Shown here piece by piece: positions 35,466-44,363 of a stretch of DNA of 64,000 nucleotides. Location of the stretch: NCBI RefSeq assembly GCF_015500075.1, contig NZ_CP045496.1, positions 3,792,001 through 3,856,000 on the forward strand, in the 5' to 3' direction. The notes below the pieces were generated by a model, which was not told the origin of the DNA, made no database searches, and saw only the letters and a list, made by a program, of their open reading frames with translations. Within the stretch, counting starts at the first letter, position 1. Each line of letters begins with the position of its first letter. A program made the position numbers and the translations under genes. The DNA comes from Mesorhizobium sp. INR15 (GTDB lineage: Bacteria; Pseudomonadota; Alphaproteobacteria; Rhizobiales; Rhizobiaceae).

Positions 35466-37601
35466 ATGGTCGACGACAACGAACTCAACAGATTGCGCGA
35501 CATCGCGGTGCCGGCACCCGGCGAGGACGCCAAGGCACGCGCCTTCCAGGCCGCCATGCGCGCCTTCGATCAGGAAAATATTTCGACCGTCACCCAAGGA
35601 TCGACCGCCGGGCTTCGTCTCACTGAGCGAGCACAAAAGCTCTGGAGCGAGATCATGCAAAAGAAACTCATCGCCACGCCAGCCATCGCCGGGCTCGTCG
35701 CCCTGCCGATCGCCGGATACGCCACCTTCTATATGCTTGAGGAGACGCCGAGCCATTTCGGCGACAACGGCAAGGTCACCGAGACGCTGGCCGACAAGCC
35801 CGCGACCATCAAGCCGACCACCGCGGAGCTCAAACAGGCTCCGACCGAACTGGCCAAGGACAAGAAGGCCGACGCGGATGTGGAAAGCCGTGACGCCACC
35901 GATGCGCTCGTAGCGCCGGCCGCGCCGCCGAAGTCCGAATCGGGAGGAAAGGCGTCGCCGACCGGGGTTCCGGCAGCCAACGAAACTGAGTACGGCACCT
36001 TGCAGACTTACAAGCAGGTGCCCGAGGCGGCGCCTGCACCGACCGGCGAATTCGCGCTGGATGGCGCGACAAACGCGCCCAGGAATGCGCGGGTGGCGCC
36101 CATGGCGGAGTCCAAGCTGATGGCGCCGCAGCCGTCCATGGCGCCAGCGGATCAGATTGCGCCACAGGAGGAAAACCGTGACCGCATCGAGGATTTCAAG
36201 ACCAATCCGGTGCATGCCGCACTTGCGGATCCGGTCTCGACCTTCTCGATCGACGTCGACACGGCTTCCTATTCCTTCGTGCGGCGTTCGCTGAAGGAAG
36301 GCTTCGTGCCGCAGGCCGACACGGTCCGCGTCGAAGAGATGATCAATTACTTTCCCTATGACTGGAAGGGCCCTGATACGGCTTCGACGCCATTCAACTC
36401 GACGGTCAGCGTCATGCCGACGCCGTGGAATACGCATACCAAGCTGATGCATGTCGCCATCAAGGGTTTCGACATCAAGCCAACGGAGCAGCCGAAGGCC
36501 AACCTGGTCTTCCTGATCGACGTTTCGGGCTCCATGGACGAGCCTGACAAGTTGCCGTTGCTGCAGTCGGCGTTCCGTCTGCTGGTCAACAAGCTGAAGC
36601 CCGATGACACGGTCTCGATCGTCACTTATGCGGGTGAAGCCGGTACGGTGCTGATGCCGACCAAGGGGTCCGAGAAGGACAAGATCCTGGCGGCGATCGA
36701 CAATCTGCAGCCGGGTGGCTCGACAGCCGGCGAGGCCGGCATCAAGGAAGCCTACAAGCTTGCCCAGCAATCCTTCGTCAAGGATGGCGTCAACCGGGTG
36801 ATGCTGGCCACTGACGGCGATTTCAATGTCGGCCAGTCCGATGATGACGACCTGAAGCGGCTGATCGAGAAGGAGCGCAAGACCGGCGTGTTCCTGTCGG
36901 TGTTCGGCTTCGGCCGCGACAATCTGAACGACCAGATGATGCAGACCATCGCCCAGAACGGCAATGGTACCGCTGCCTATATCGATACGTTGGCCGAGGC
37001 CGAGAAGGTGCTGGTCGAGGACGCGTCCTCGACGCTGTTCACCATCGCCAAGGACGTGAAGATCCAGGTCGAATTCAATCCCGACAAGGTCTCTGAATAC
37101 CGGCTGATCGGTTATGAGACGCGGGCCTTGAACCGTGAGGATTTCAACAATGACCGCGTCGATGCCGGCGACATTGGCTCCGGCCATGCGGTCACCGCCA
37201 TCTACGAGATCACGCCGAAGGGCAGTGGCGGCGAGCAGATGGACCCGCTGCGCTATGGCCAGGCGACGGTGAACAATGGCGGCGTCGCCAATGCGGATGA
37301 ATATGCCTTCGTCAAGATCCGCTACAAGCTGCCGAACGAGGACATCTCGAAGCTGATCACCACGCCGGTGACCTCGGCCAACGAGATATCATCCTTCGAC
37401 CAGGCCAGCACCGACCAGCGTTTCTCGATCGCCGTCGCGGCCTTCGGCCAGAAGCTGCGCGACGAGGATGCGACCGCGAAGTTCGGCTACGACAAGATCA
37501 TGGAGATTGCTACTGCCGCCCGAGGAGCCGACCCGTTTGGGTACAGGTCCGAGTTCCTCTCGCTTGTGCGCCTTGCCTCGGCGCTGGGCGTTAACCGGTA
37601 G
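35466..37601 (+). CDS. Membrane-anchored VWA-domain protein with C-terminal DUF3520
   Basis: A 711-residue protein. An N-terminal cytoplasmic segment (~residues 1-60) resembles an anti-sigma head, a membrane helix follows at ~62-83 (LIATPAIAGLVALPIAGYAT), then a Pro/Ala/Lys-rich linker. The VWA domain has the MIDAS LIDVSGSMD near residue 355, and a DUF3520-like C-terminus covers ~530-711. ATG 35466 has GGGGAAG 7 nt upstream; GTG 35460 is an alternative. It is coupled to the ECF sigma factor. A membrane signal receptor/anti-sigma role is plausible. YfbK-like proteins share the VWA-DUF3520 half; the head region is the new part. Confidence 0.75.
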   Translation: MVDDNELNRLRDIAVPAPGEDAKARAFQAAMRAFDQENISTVTQGSTAGLRLTERAQKLWSEIMQKKLIATPAIAGLVALPIAGYATFYMLEETPSHFGDNGKVTETLADKPATIKPTTAELKQAPTELAKDKKADADVESRDATDALVAPAAPPKSESGGKASPTGVPAANETEYGTLQTYKQVPEAAPAPTGEFALDGATNAPRNARVAPMAESKLMAPQPSMAPADQIAPQEENRDRIEDFKTNPVHAALADPVSTFSIDVDTASYSFVRRSLKEGFVPQADTVRVEEMINYFPYDWKGPDTASTPFNSTVSVMPTPWNTHTKLMHVAIKGFDIKPTEQPKANLVFLIDVSGSMDEPDKLPLLQSAFRLLVNKLKPDDTVSIVTYAGEAGTVLMPTKGSEKDKILAAIDNLQPGGSTAGEAGIKEAYKLAQQSFVKDGVNRVMLATDGDFNVGQSDDDDLKRLIEKERKTGVFLSVFGFGRDNLNDQMMQTIAQNGNGTAAYIDTLAEAEKVLVEDASSTLFTIAKDVKIQVEFNPDKVSEYRLIGYETRALNREDFNNDRVDAGDIGSGHAVTAIYEITPKGSGGEQMDPLRYGQATVNNGGVANADEYAFVKIRYKLPNEDISKLITTPVTSANEISSFDQASTDQRFSIAVAAFGQKLRDEDATAKFGYDKIMEIATAARGADPFGYRSEFLSLVRLASALGVNR

Positions 37602-37673
37602 TGGCAATGACGGCCGGTTTCTTTCAGATGGGATCGTTCTGATACGGGAAACCGACCCACGGGCGGGTGAGGC

Positions 37674-37712
37674 AGGCCGGCGAGGGATTCATTCCCTTGC
37701 CGGCCTTTTTTT
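37674..37712 (+). terminator. Rho-independent terminator of the sigma/VWA operon
   Basis: A 14-bp stem (37674-37687 with 37693-37706, one G-U pair) and a run of seven T follow the VWA gene by 72 nt. Confidence 0.92.
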
Positions 37713-37803
37713 GGAATTGTTAAATTGCGCTGGAATTCCCGCACAGGATCGCAACCCCTGCCTCGTTATGAGTGACTAATGTACGGGCTTGAGGGGGCCA
37801 GAA

Positions 37804-38094
37804 TTGCAGATCACGAATATTGCCAACTCGACACCGACGACACTAGACATGCCGACCCAGGGAGCGGCGCCGCAGGCACCATCAGCGGAATCCAGACGTA
37901 TCAGGGATGATGTCGCGCAAGCGCGAAACACGGCAATGTCGGCGCTGAACAATGACCGCTTTCGCGCCATGCTGGAACAAATCAGCGATCCAGCCGCATC
38001 CGGCGCCTTGATGACGATGCGCGGCGATTCCGCGGCTGGCGCTGGCACTGATTTCAAGTCGGCGCAGTCAAGCTACGCCGACAACAGAGAATAA
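37804..38094 (+). CDS. Small hydrophilic protein of 96 residues, unknown
   Basis: A 96-residue soluble protein (QITNIANSTPTTLDMPTQGA...SYADNRE), with no signal or membrane segment. It probably starts at TTG 37804 behind a very strong SD (GAGGGGG, 6-7 nt); TTG 37789 has none. The C-terminal half contains amphipathic helices (RDDVAQARNTAMSALNNDRFRA), and the N-terminus is Thr/Pro-rich. No family recognised. Confidence 0.6.
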   Translation: MQITNIANSTPTTLDMPTQGAAPQAPSAESRRIRDDVAQARNTAMSALNNDRFRAMLEQISDPAASGALMTMRGDSAAGAGTDFKSAQSSYADNRE

Positions 38095-38179
38095 CCAGCC
38101 CTGTATTTCACGCAAATTCCCAAGGGAAAGCGCTATGCGCATTTCCCGGGAAAGCCGTTTCACACTTTCCTGGAATTGC

Positions 38180-39217
38180 TCAGGCGCGGCCGCGACGCCG
38201 CTCGCGGCGGGCTTCGCTGGTCTCGGCGGTGTTTTCCGTCGCCACCTTGTTGCGCATCGGGCCGATGCGCTCGACGATCGCGGCAACCGTCGGACGGTCG
38301 GACTTGTGATGCGCGTCGAGCGCCTTGCGCATCGCTGCAAGGTGCTGGAACGACGTGCCGCAGCAGCCGCCGATGATTTTCGCGCCGGCATCGATCGCCA
38401 GCCTGACGTAGTCGGCCATCAGTTCGGGTGTGCCGGAATAGTGGATCTCGGTGCCGCGAAATTCCGGAATGCCGCAATTGCCCTTGACGATGACCGTTGC
38501 TTCCGGCTTCGCCTCGGTCATGTCGAGCAGCGAGGCCAGGATGTCGGAAGCGCCGACACCGCAATTCGCGCCGACGCCGAGCGGCGCCTGTGACAGGCCA
38601 TCAGTGACGCCGTGGATGTCTTTCGGCAGCAAGCCCATCATGGTGCGGCCGGCAGTGTCGAAAGAACCGGTATAGGTGTAGGGCAGGCCGACACGGATGG
38701 CTGCTTCGGCGGCGGCGCGGATTTCGTCGGGGGCCGACATTGTCTCGATCCAGGCGACTTCGGCGCCACCGGCCTTCAAGCCTTCGATCTGTTCGGCGAA
38801 GGCATCGACCGCCTCGTCATAGGTCATGGCGCCGAGCGGCACTAGAAGTTCGCCGGTCGGGCCGACCGAGCCGGCGACAATCACCTTGCGGCCGGCCTTG
38901 TCGGCAACGGCGCGGGCGAGTTCAGCGGCACGCTTGTTCAGCGCGTGGGCACGGTCCTGCGCATGATGCAGCTTCAGCCGGTGGCGGGTGCCGCCGAACG
39001 AATTGGTCAGGATGATGTCGGCACCAGCGTCGACAAAATTCTGGTGCAGGCTGGTGATGGTGTCGGGCGCGGTCTCATTGAGGAGTTCAGGCGCTTCGCC
39101 GGCCTCCAATCCCATGGCGAACAGATTGGTGCCGGTGGCGCCATCGGCCAGCAGCACGCCTTTTTCAGCCAGCAGCGCATCAATCGGATTGGTCGGCGTC
39201 ATCGGATCGGCTTTCAT
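38180..39217 (-). CDS. bmt: Homocysteine S-methyltransferase family protein (Bmt, betaine-homocysteine methyltransferase type)
   Basis: A 345-residue Zn-dependent methyltransferase: LLADGATGTNLF at the start, zinc ligand C219 in GANCGVGA and C285-C286 in IIGGCCGTS. In Sinorhizobium meliloti a gene of this family has been described as bmt, transferring a betaine methyl to homocysteine; MmuM/YagD-type activities are alternatives. It fits the methyl-disposal side of the betaine block. A GATATAAAGA palindrome sits 19-40 nt before ATG 39217. ATG 39217 lacks a good SD, and ATG 39202 is possible. Confidence 0.85.
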   Translation of the reverse strand: MKADPMTPTNPIDALLAEKGVLLADGATGTNLFAMGLEAGEAPELLNETAPDTITSLHQNFVDAGADIILTNSFGGTRHRLKLHHAQDRAHALNKRAAELARAVADKAGRKVIVAGSVGPTGELLVPLGAMTYDEAVDAFAEQIEGLKAGGAEVAWIETMSAPDEIRAAAEAAIRVGLPYTYTGSFDTAGRTMMGLLPKDIHGVTDGLSQAPLGVGANCGVGASDILASLLDMTEAKPEATVIVKGNCGIPEFRGTEIHYSGTPELMADYVRLAIDAGAKIIGGCCGTSFQHLAAMRKALDAHHKSDRPTVAAIVERIGPMRNKVATENTAETSEARRERRRGRA

Positions 39218-39235
39218 GTTTCGAAGTTAGATAAG

Positions 39236-39257
39236 GATATAAAGAAGTCTTTATGTC
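39236..39257. promoter_or_regulatory. GATATAAAGA palindrome before bmt (second copy)
   Basis: GATATAAAGA and TCTTTATGTC match in 9 of 10 positions as inverted arms with a 2-bp centre. It sits 19 nt upstream of the bmt ATG. The pair with 21471-21492 implies one shared regulator. Confidence 0.7.
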
Positions 39258-39340
39258 TAGTCAATGAAATAGCTACGACGATAGAGCCAGACCGGAGGCT
39301 GTTCTTCACGATCCGGGCTGGATCCACAGCGAGATTCTGG

Positions 39341-40198
39341 TCAGACAGAGCCTGATGGGAATGACATGCCTGCCAGATTACGTGCGAAGGCGGCCGCCTC
39401 ATGCGGGTTGACGTCGGCGGCGCGGATCAGGTTGTCAAAATGCTGCGTCAGTGCCTGGATCGGCTGCGTGGCGTTCAGCACCACATACATGTCACCGACA
39501 TAGATCGCCGCCCGGTAAGGGCCGAAGATGGTGAGCGGGATCGAATAGCGCATGCGACCGTCATAAAGAAACAGCCGGAACGTCGGGTAGAGGTCGTCGA
39601 GCAGCGTCGCCATGTGGGCAAGCTGCTGCTGGCGGTCCGCCTCCGGAAAACGATCCCAGACGCCGAGGCCGCGGGCAAAAATCTCCAGCGTGTGGCGCGG
39701 CATGCAGACTTCCATGTCGGTTTCCGGGCGCCGGTTGTATTCGATGCGGTATTGGGTCTCGCTGGCCTGCGCCAGGCGGCTCCGGTTGGTGATGTTGGCC
39801 TCGTAATCGACCAGCGCGCGGGTGCGCAGGAGGTCGGGGATGCCGGCCGGCACGTAGCGGATCTTGGTACCTGCTGCTTCGGCGAACCATTTGGCGAGCA
39901 GCGTGCGGTCGAAACCGTCCGGCGCTTCCTCGATCTCCAGGCTTTCGCGGATTTCGCCGGTGAGACCTTCGTCCTGGCTGAGACCGAGCAGCCAGTCCAG
40001 CGACACCTTGAATTCGGCGGCGATGTTGAGCAGCGTTTCGGCGCGCGGCAGACGTGTCGAGACACCTGAAAGCAGCTGTGACAACGCCGACCGATCGATG
40101 CCGACTGCTGACGCGAAGGCCGACTGGTTAAGGTCGGACCGTGTCAGGAGCAGCTTCAAACGGTCCCGAAAGAGTGCCGACAGGTCGCGTTTATCCAT
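39341..40198 (-). CDS. XRE-family transcriptional regulator with an unknown C-terminal domain
   Basis: A 285-residue regulator. The HTH (residues ~10-70) reads LNQSAFASAVGIDRSALSQLLSG. The ~200-residue C-terminal part (FARGLGVWDRFPEADRQQQL, YSIPLTIFGPYRAAIYVGDMY) looks like a ligand domain I cannot name. It is divergent from the desaturase-like gene across 229 bp that contain TGCG-N4-CGCA at 40313-40324. Control of the desaturase and possibly of bmt next door is inferred. Confidence 0.8.
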   Translation of the reverse strand: MDKRDLSALFRDRLKLLLTRSDLNQSAFASAVGIDRSALSQLLSGVSTRLPRAETLLNIAAEFKVSLDWLLGLSQDEGLTGEIRESLEIEEAPDGFDRTLLAKWFAEAAGTKIRYVPAGIPDLLRTRALVDYEANITNRSRLAQASETQYRIEYNRRPETDMEVCMPRHTLEIFARGLGVWDRFPEADRQQQLAHMATLLDDLYPTFRLFLYDGRMRYSIPLTIFGPYRAAIYVGDMYVVLNATQPIQALTQHFDNLIRAADVNPHEAAAFARNLAGMSFPSGSV

Positions 40199-40312
40199 CC
40201 TCTTGCTCCACGCATCGGAAGGAAAAATTTGCGCCGAAGATGCTCGGACGGCTCTTCAGGCGTAAATGAATCCCTAAGGCTGTTTACAATGTACAACATA
40301 TGCAGCCAAAAA

Positions 40313-40324
40313 TGCGCAGACGCA
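40313..40324. promoter_or_regulatory. Short palindrome TGCG-N4-CGCA between XRE and desaturase genes
   Basis: Perfect 4-bp arms in the divergent promoter region, flanked by imperfect AT arms (AAAA...TTTT). It is a candidate XRE operator; the short length makes chance possible. Confidence 0.3.
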
Positions 40325-40427
40325 ACATTTTGTGCACTTTGTCGCGTTGAGTGGAATCGCGTCTCCTGACACAATGCTGTCAGGAACCAGTTGGGGTTCC
40401 GGCGACTGAGGGACAGTGGTCGATAGC

Positions 40428-41447
40428 ATGGCAAGCATACCAGGCAAGAGCATCCGTCGAAGCAGCAAGCCGGCCATCGAATGGCCGACCGTGGTCCTCG
40501 CCTTCTTCTGCTACGGTACATGGTTCGCCGCCGGCCTCTTCCTCTGGCCATCCTATCCAATTCTCGCCCTCATCGTCATGGCGGTTACGCTGGCGCTGCA
40601 GTCCTCGATCATGCATGAGGTGCTGCATGGTCATCCGACCCGCAATGCGCTGGTCAACGAAGCTTTCGTTTTCCTGCCGATCGGCGTCACTTGGCCGTTT
40701 CGTCGCTTCAAGACCATTCACCTGCGCCACCATGCCGACGAGCGGTTGACCGATCCGCTGGATGATCCCGAGAGCTATTACCAGGCACTCTGGATGCACG
40801 AAGACATGCCGTCATGGATGAAATTCCTGCTCAAGGTCAACAACACCATGGCCGGTCGCCTGGTGCTTGGCCCATGGCTCTCTTGCATCGGCTTCTTCAT
40901 CGACGACGCCAAGCACGTGATTGCCGGCGACAAGCCAATCTGCAAGGCTTGGCTGTTGCACGCGATTGGCCTCGCTATTGTGCTGCCGATTGTCCAGTTC
41001 GGGTTCGGCATTCCGGTTTGGCTCTACGTGCTGGTGCCGGTCTGGCTTGGTCAGTCGCTGATATCGATCCGCACCTATGCCGAGCATCAGTGGTCAGAGC
41101 ATCCGGAAGGCCGCACGGTGATCATCGAGCGCACGCCGCTGTCGTTCCTGTTCCTCAACAATAATCTGCACTTCGTTCATCACAAGAGCCCCACCGTCGC
41201 CTGGTATCAGTTGCCGAAGCTGTTCCGTGACCGCCGGGACGAATGGCTGCGGATGAACAATGGCTATGCCTACCCGAACTATTTCGCGCTGATCAAAGCC
41301 TATGCCTTCAAGCCCAAGGAGCCGATCATTCATCCGGTGCTGCGCCGCGCGCCGGAACCGGGCAGGGCATTCAAGCCGCGTGTCAGGGCTCGCAGCATCA
41401 ACGGGCTTGGCAGCGCGCCGGTCCCGGCCGAGCCGCCGAAGGAATAA
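40428..41447 (+). CDS. Membrane fatty-acid-desaturase-family protein
   Basis: A 339-residue integral membrane di-iron enzyme with three histidine boxes: HEVLHGH, HLRHHAD and HFVHHK, plus four to six hydrophobic segments. Substrates in this family include acyl lipids, sphingolipids, alkanes and dihydrorhizobitoxine, so the family alone does not give the reaction. ATG 40428 has GAGGGA 14 nt upstream; GTG 40416 has almost none. The C-terminus is basic and Pro-rich. It is divergent from the XRE regulator, which is probably its controller. Confidence 0.8.
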   Translation: MASIPGKSIRRSSKPAIEWPTVVLAFFCYGTWFAAGLFLWPSYPILALIVMAVTLALQSSIMHEVLHGHPTRNALVNEAFVFLPIGVTWPFRRFKTIHLRHHADERLTDPLDDPESYYQALWMHEDMPSWMKFLLKVNNTMAGRLVLGPWLSCIGFFIDDAKHVIAGDKPICKAWLLHAIGLAIVLPIVQFGFGIPVWLYVLVPVWLGQSLISIRTYAEHQWSEHPEGRTVIIERTPLSFLFLNNNLHFVHHKSPTVAWYQLPKLFRDRRDEWLRMNNGYAYPNYFALIKAYAFKPKEPIIHPVLRRAPEPGRAFKPRVRARSINGLGSAPVPAEPPKE

Positions 41448-41539
41448 AACCGGGGATACCAGGAACCCGTGTCGGCCAATTCTGATTGGACGCCGCGTTT
41501 TTGCGATCTCTTCTCCAGACATGATGATTGAGTGTCGGC

Positions 41540-42364
41540 ATGAGCGAATTGATTGCGGCGTTGCCGATGTATGACTGGCCCGAAATGCGCGACGCGGTCG
41601 ACGCGCAATGGGCGCTGATGCGCGATGCTTTTCGGAAGAAGGGCATCGACGCACCTGAGACCATCGTGCGCCGCAATGGGGATCTGCCCGCGGTGCCTGG
41701 CGGCATCCATGACGCTACCGGTAATCTGATCGCACCCGATCCCAGAACCTTGCCACCAGACGAACTGGACTTCCACAAATTGTGGCTGCACCCGGCGCTG
41801 CTGTTCGCGCAGACCTGCTGGGGTCCGATGGAACTCGGCCTATCCAATCATGTGCAGGTGGTCGGCCAGCCAAGCTATGACGCCTATGAGGGCGGGCAAG
41901 GTGAGCTTTATTCCAGCGCGCTGGTGATGCGGGCGGGCGAGGGGCCGGAGGTTGGCTCGCCTGCGGACGGCAAGGCCTTGCCCCCGATCGATCTGATGCG
42001 CGGCAAGCGGTTCACCTTTAACAGTCTCGATTCCATGTCCGGCATCATCGCGCTGACGCGAGACCTCGAAGCATCGAGCGAAAGCCTGGACATCTTTTCA
42101 TCGCGCAGTGAAAGCGGTGGCCATCGCGGCTCGATTGTCGCCGTTGCCGAAGGTAAGGCGGATGTAGCCGCGATCGATTGCGAAAGCTGGGCACTGGCGC
42201 AACGTTTCGAACCAGCGGAGCGCAAGGTGGTGATCGTGGGCTGGACGGCGCGGCGCAAGGGCCTGCCTTTCATCACCTCGAGAACGACGACGGCCGCGAC
42301 CGTCGCGGCACTGCGCGACGCGTTGCAGCCGGATTACCCTCATTCAGTCGCCGCATTTAGGTAA
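41540..42364 (+). CDS. Cytoplasmic PhnD-like phosphate/phosphonate-binding-fold protein
   Basis: A 274-residue protein resembling periplasmic phosphate/phosphite/phosphonate-binding proteins (WGPMELGLSNHVQVVGQPSYD, RFTFNSLDSMSGIIAL, GKADVAAIDCESWALA) but without a signal peptide. ATG 41540 is the likely start. No ABC permease or ATPase gene is nearby. It might be a free cytoplasmic sensor or an enzyme using the two-lobed fold; function unknown. Confidence 0.7.
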   Translation: MSELIAALPMYDWPEMRDAVDAQWALMRDAFRKKGIDAPETIVRRNGDLPAVPGGIHDATGNLIAPDPRTLPPDELDFHKLWLHPALLFAQTCWGPMELGLSNHVQVVGQPSYDAYEGGQGELYSSALVMRAGEGPEVGSPADGKALPPIDLMRGKRFTFNSLDSMSGIIALTRDLEASSESLDIFSSRSESGGHRGSIVAVAEGKADVAAIDCESWALAQRFEPAERKVVIVGWTARRKGLPFITSRTTTAATVAALRDALQPDYPHSVAAFR

Positions 42365-42476
42365 GCGCTAACCTTGCGTTGAGAATCCCACACTTCTTCG
42401 GCTGCGCGGGCGTTGCTTAGCGACAATTTCAATCCGATAGACCTTAACTACCCAGAGTTGAAGTCTGCCGGGGTGT

Positions 42477-44354
42477 ATGTCAATGGCAAGCGGCATCGAG
42501 ACAAGGCCCGTGTTCAGCATCGGAATGGTGGTTCTCGGTGCTTTGGCGTTGGTCTGTTTTCTTTTTCCCACTTTGTCCATCTACGCTCTGTTCAGCGTGA
42601 TCGGGGCTCCGCTCGCGCTTGTCATGCCGATCCTTCCTCCGCTGTTCATTTTCCTGTTGCTTGTTCGCCTGGTTGGCAAATTTCGCGGGGAGGGAGCAGC
42701 ATTTGGATGGCTGGGGAGTGTCGTTTACGCTCTCGTTTTGCTCTCGATTGTCCCTATTCTGGTCGACGTCATGCTGGAATTGCATGCAAGAACCTACGTG
42801 GCGGAAGATATTCATCAGCTCAAGGTTCCATTCTCGGCAAGCACTCTTGCCATGCGTGTGCCGCCCGGTACGAGATGGATGCGAGACGATACGCGATGTG
42901 ACGATTTCTGCCTGCGCGCGCTGCTGAACGGCACGGTCAAACGGCTGCTGGTCGTTGAGACAAAGGATCTGGGCGACCCCATCGATCCTGCGGCTGTCGG
43001 CACGGCGTTTCGGATGGAAAGACGCGGGGTCTGCCCCGCAATGAAACTCAGTGCAGGCATCGATCCGATCAAGATCGAAGGCGAGAAACCCACCTACGGA
43101 AGCACGATTGCCGTCGATCTCATGCGACTGCAGATCGACGCGGGGAATTGTCTCATCGAAGAGGATGCCAAGCTGGGCGAGGCGGATACGATCGTATCGA
43201 TCGGGCGTATCAAGCGCGGGGACAGCACTTACGCGGCCGGTCTCAATCCATTGGCCGACACAGTTCAGGCTGATCGCGTCAGCGTCTACGTGCGATCCGG
43301 CAGTGCCTATCAGGAGACTTATCGATGGACCGGCGTCGTCACCTACATGATGTATCCACTGCTTCTGCCAACCTATGTCGGCGGCTATGAATTCGACGTC
43401 AGGTCGGGTTTTCAGCGCTTCGCCCAACGCAAGAATATCGATAACAAGCATTGGTACAGTGAAGGCCCGGATTGGTCTTACTTGTTCACCAAAACGCTCG
43501 GGATGGACCTCGCCCTGCAAGCAGGTGGAGTCCCGGGTGCAACAAATGCGGCTCTTGTCGCAGGCCTGGACCAGCCAGGAAAAATCAATCCGCTTCTGGC
43601 TGACCTGACGCTCAGTTTTTTCAGGGGCATAGAGGCGGGAAAGAAGATCAGCGCCCCGGATGCAGAACTGGCGCTCAGAATCCTCGCGGATCGGCGGCTA
43701 CCCGTACCTCAGGACAGTTGGGCGCCGGTGCAGTATTCTCGCGGCCTATCTGACGGTGTTTCGCAGCGTTTCGGGCAGGTTCTGTTCGAGCGATTGCGTG
43801 AGGTCAAGATCGTCGTGAGTACGAGTATACCTTCTACCGACGAACTCAATGCGTCCCATGCGGCAATGGCCATTGCGGCACTTCCCGATGAGGTCGTCCG
43901 GCTGCACCGCGACGATCTGGAGTGGCTGGCACGACAGAAAATGCTGCGCGTTTCAGCTTATCAAGCGTTGGCCCGGCTGAACGCTTTTGGCGCTGACGCC
44001 GTGCCGACCTTGCTGCATGTGATCGACGACGCATCCTGGTTGTACGGAAAACCGCGTGGTGAATTGTGGCAACCTGATTACGCCGCCGGCCTGGTCGGGC
44101 TTTGCGGTCTCGGCATCCAGGGGGCTTCGGCAATCGAACCGGTGTTGGACCGCCTCGACAGCGGTCTGATGGTAAAAACAGGCCACCCCTACAGGGATAT
44201 TACAATTCAAGCCCTTGTCGGCTTCGGCTTGCAACCGGACGACATCTGGAAACATCTGGGGCTCGACGATAGCCAGGGTAGTCCCGAAAACAAACGCGCT
44301 CGTTTCGACGCCCAAGTCGCTGCCGCACAGAAGAAGCGCGATTGCAGATATTGA
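42477..44354 (+). CDS. Orphan membrane protein of 625 residues, unknown
   Basis: Two N-terminal membrane regions (residues ~14-40 and 45-95) precede a large soluble domain of ~500 residues. I see no motif I can name. The later part has helical repeat-like segments (IPSTDELNASHAAMAIAALP, MLRVSAYQALARLNAFGAD), perhaps HEAT-like. GC content appears lower than its neighbours, and codon use differs, hinting at acquisition. ATG 42477 has no clear SD. It converges with the M24 gene across 9 bp. No function can be given. Confidence 0.65.
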   Translation: MSMASGIETRPVFSIGMVVLGALALVCFLFPTLSIYALFSVIGAPLALVMPILPPLFIFLLLVRLVGKFRGEGAAFGWLGSVVYALVLLSIVPILVDVMLELHARTYVAEDIHQLKVPFSASTLAMRVPPGTRWMRDDTRCDDFCLRALLNGTVKRLLVVETKDLGDPIDPAAVGTAFRMERRGVCPAMKLSAGIDPIKIEGEKPTYGSTIAVDLMRLQIDAGNCLIEEDAKLGEADTIVSIGRIKRGDSTYAAGLNPLADTVQADRVSVYVRSGSAYQETYRWTGVVTYMMYPLLLPTYVGGYEFDVRSGFQRFAQRKNIDNKHWYSEGPDWSYLFTKTLGMDLALQAGGVPGATNAALVAGLDQPGKINPLLADLTLSFFRGIEAGKKISAPDAELALRILADRRLPVPQDSWAPVQYSRGLSDGVSQRFGQVLFERLREVKIVVSTSIPSTDELNASHAAMAIAALPDEVVRLHRDDLEWLARQKMLRVSAYQALARLNAFGADAVPTLLHVIDDASWLYGKPRGELWQPDYAAGLVGLCGLGIQGASAIEPVLDRLDSGLMVKTGHPYRDITIQALVGFGLQPDDIWKHLGLDDSQGSPENKRARFDAQVAAAQKKRDCRY

Positions 44355-44363
44355 AGAGCGCGA

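Noticed and set aside
35334..37187. 617-codon minus-strand frame opposite the VWA gene
   Set aside because: It is a shadow of the VWA and sigma genes, whose MIDAS and HTH motifs are clear. It has no domain signature.
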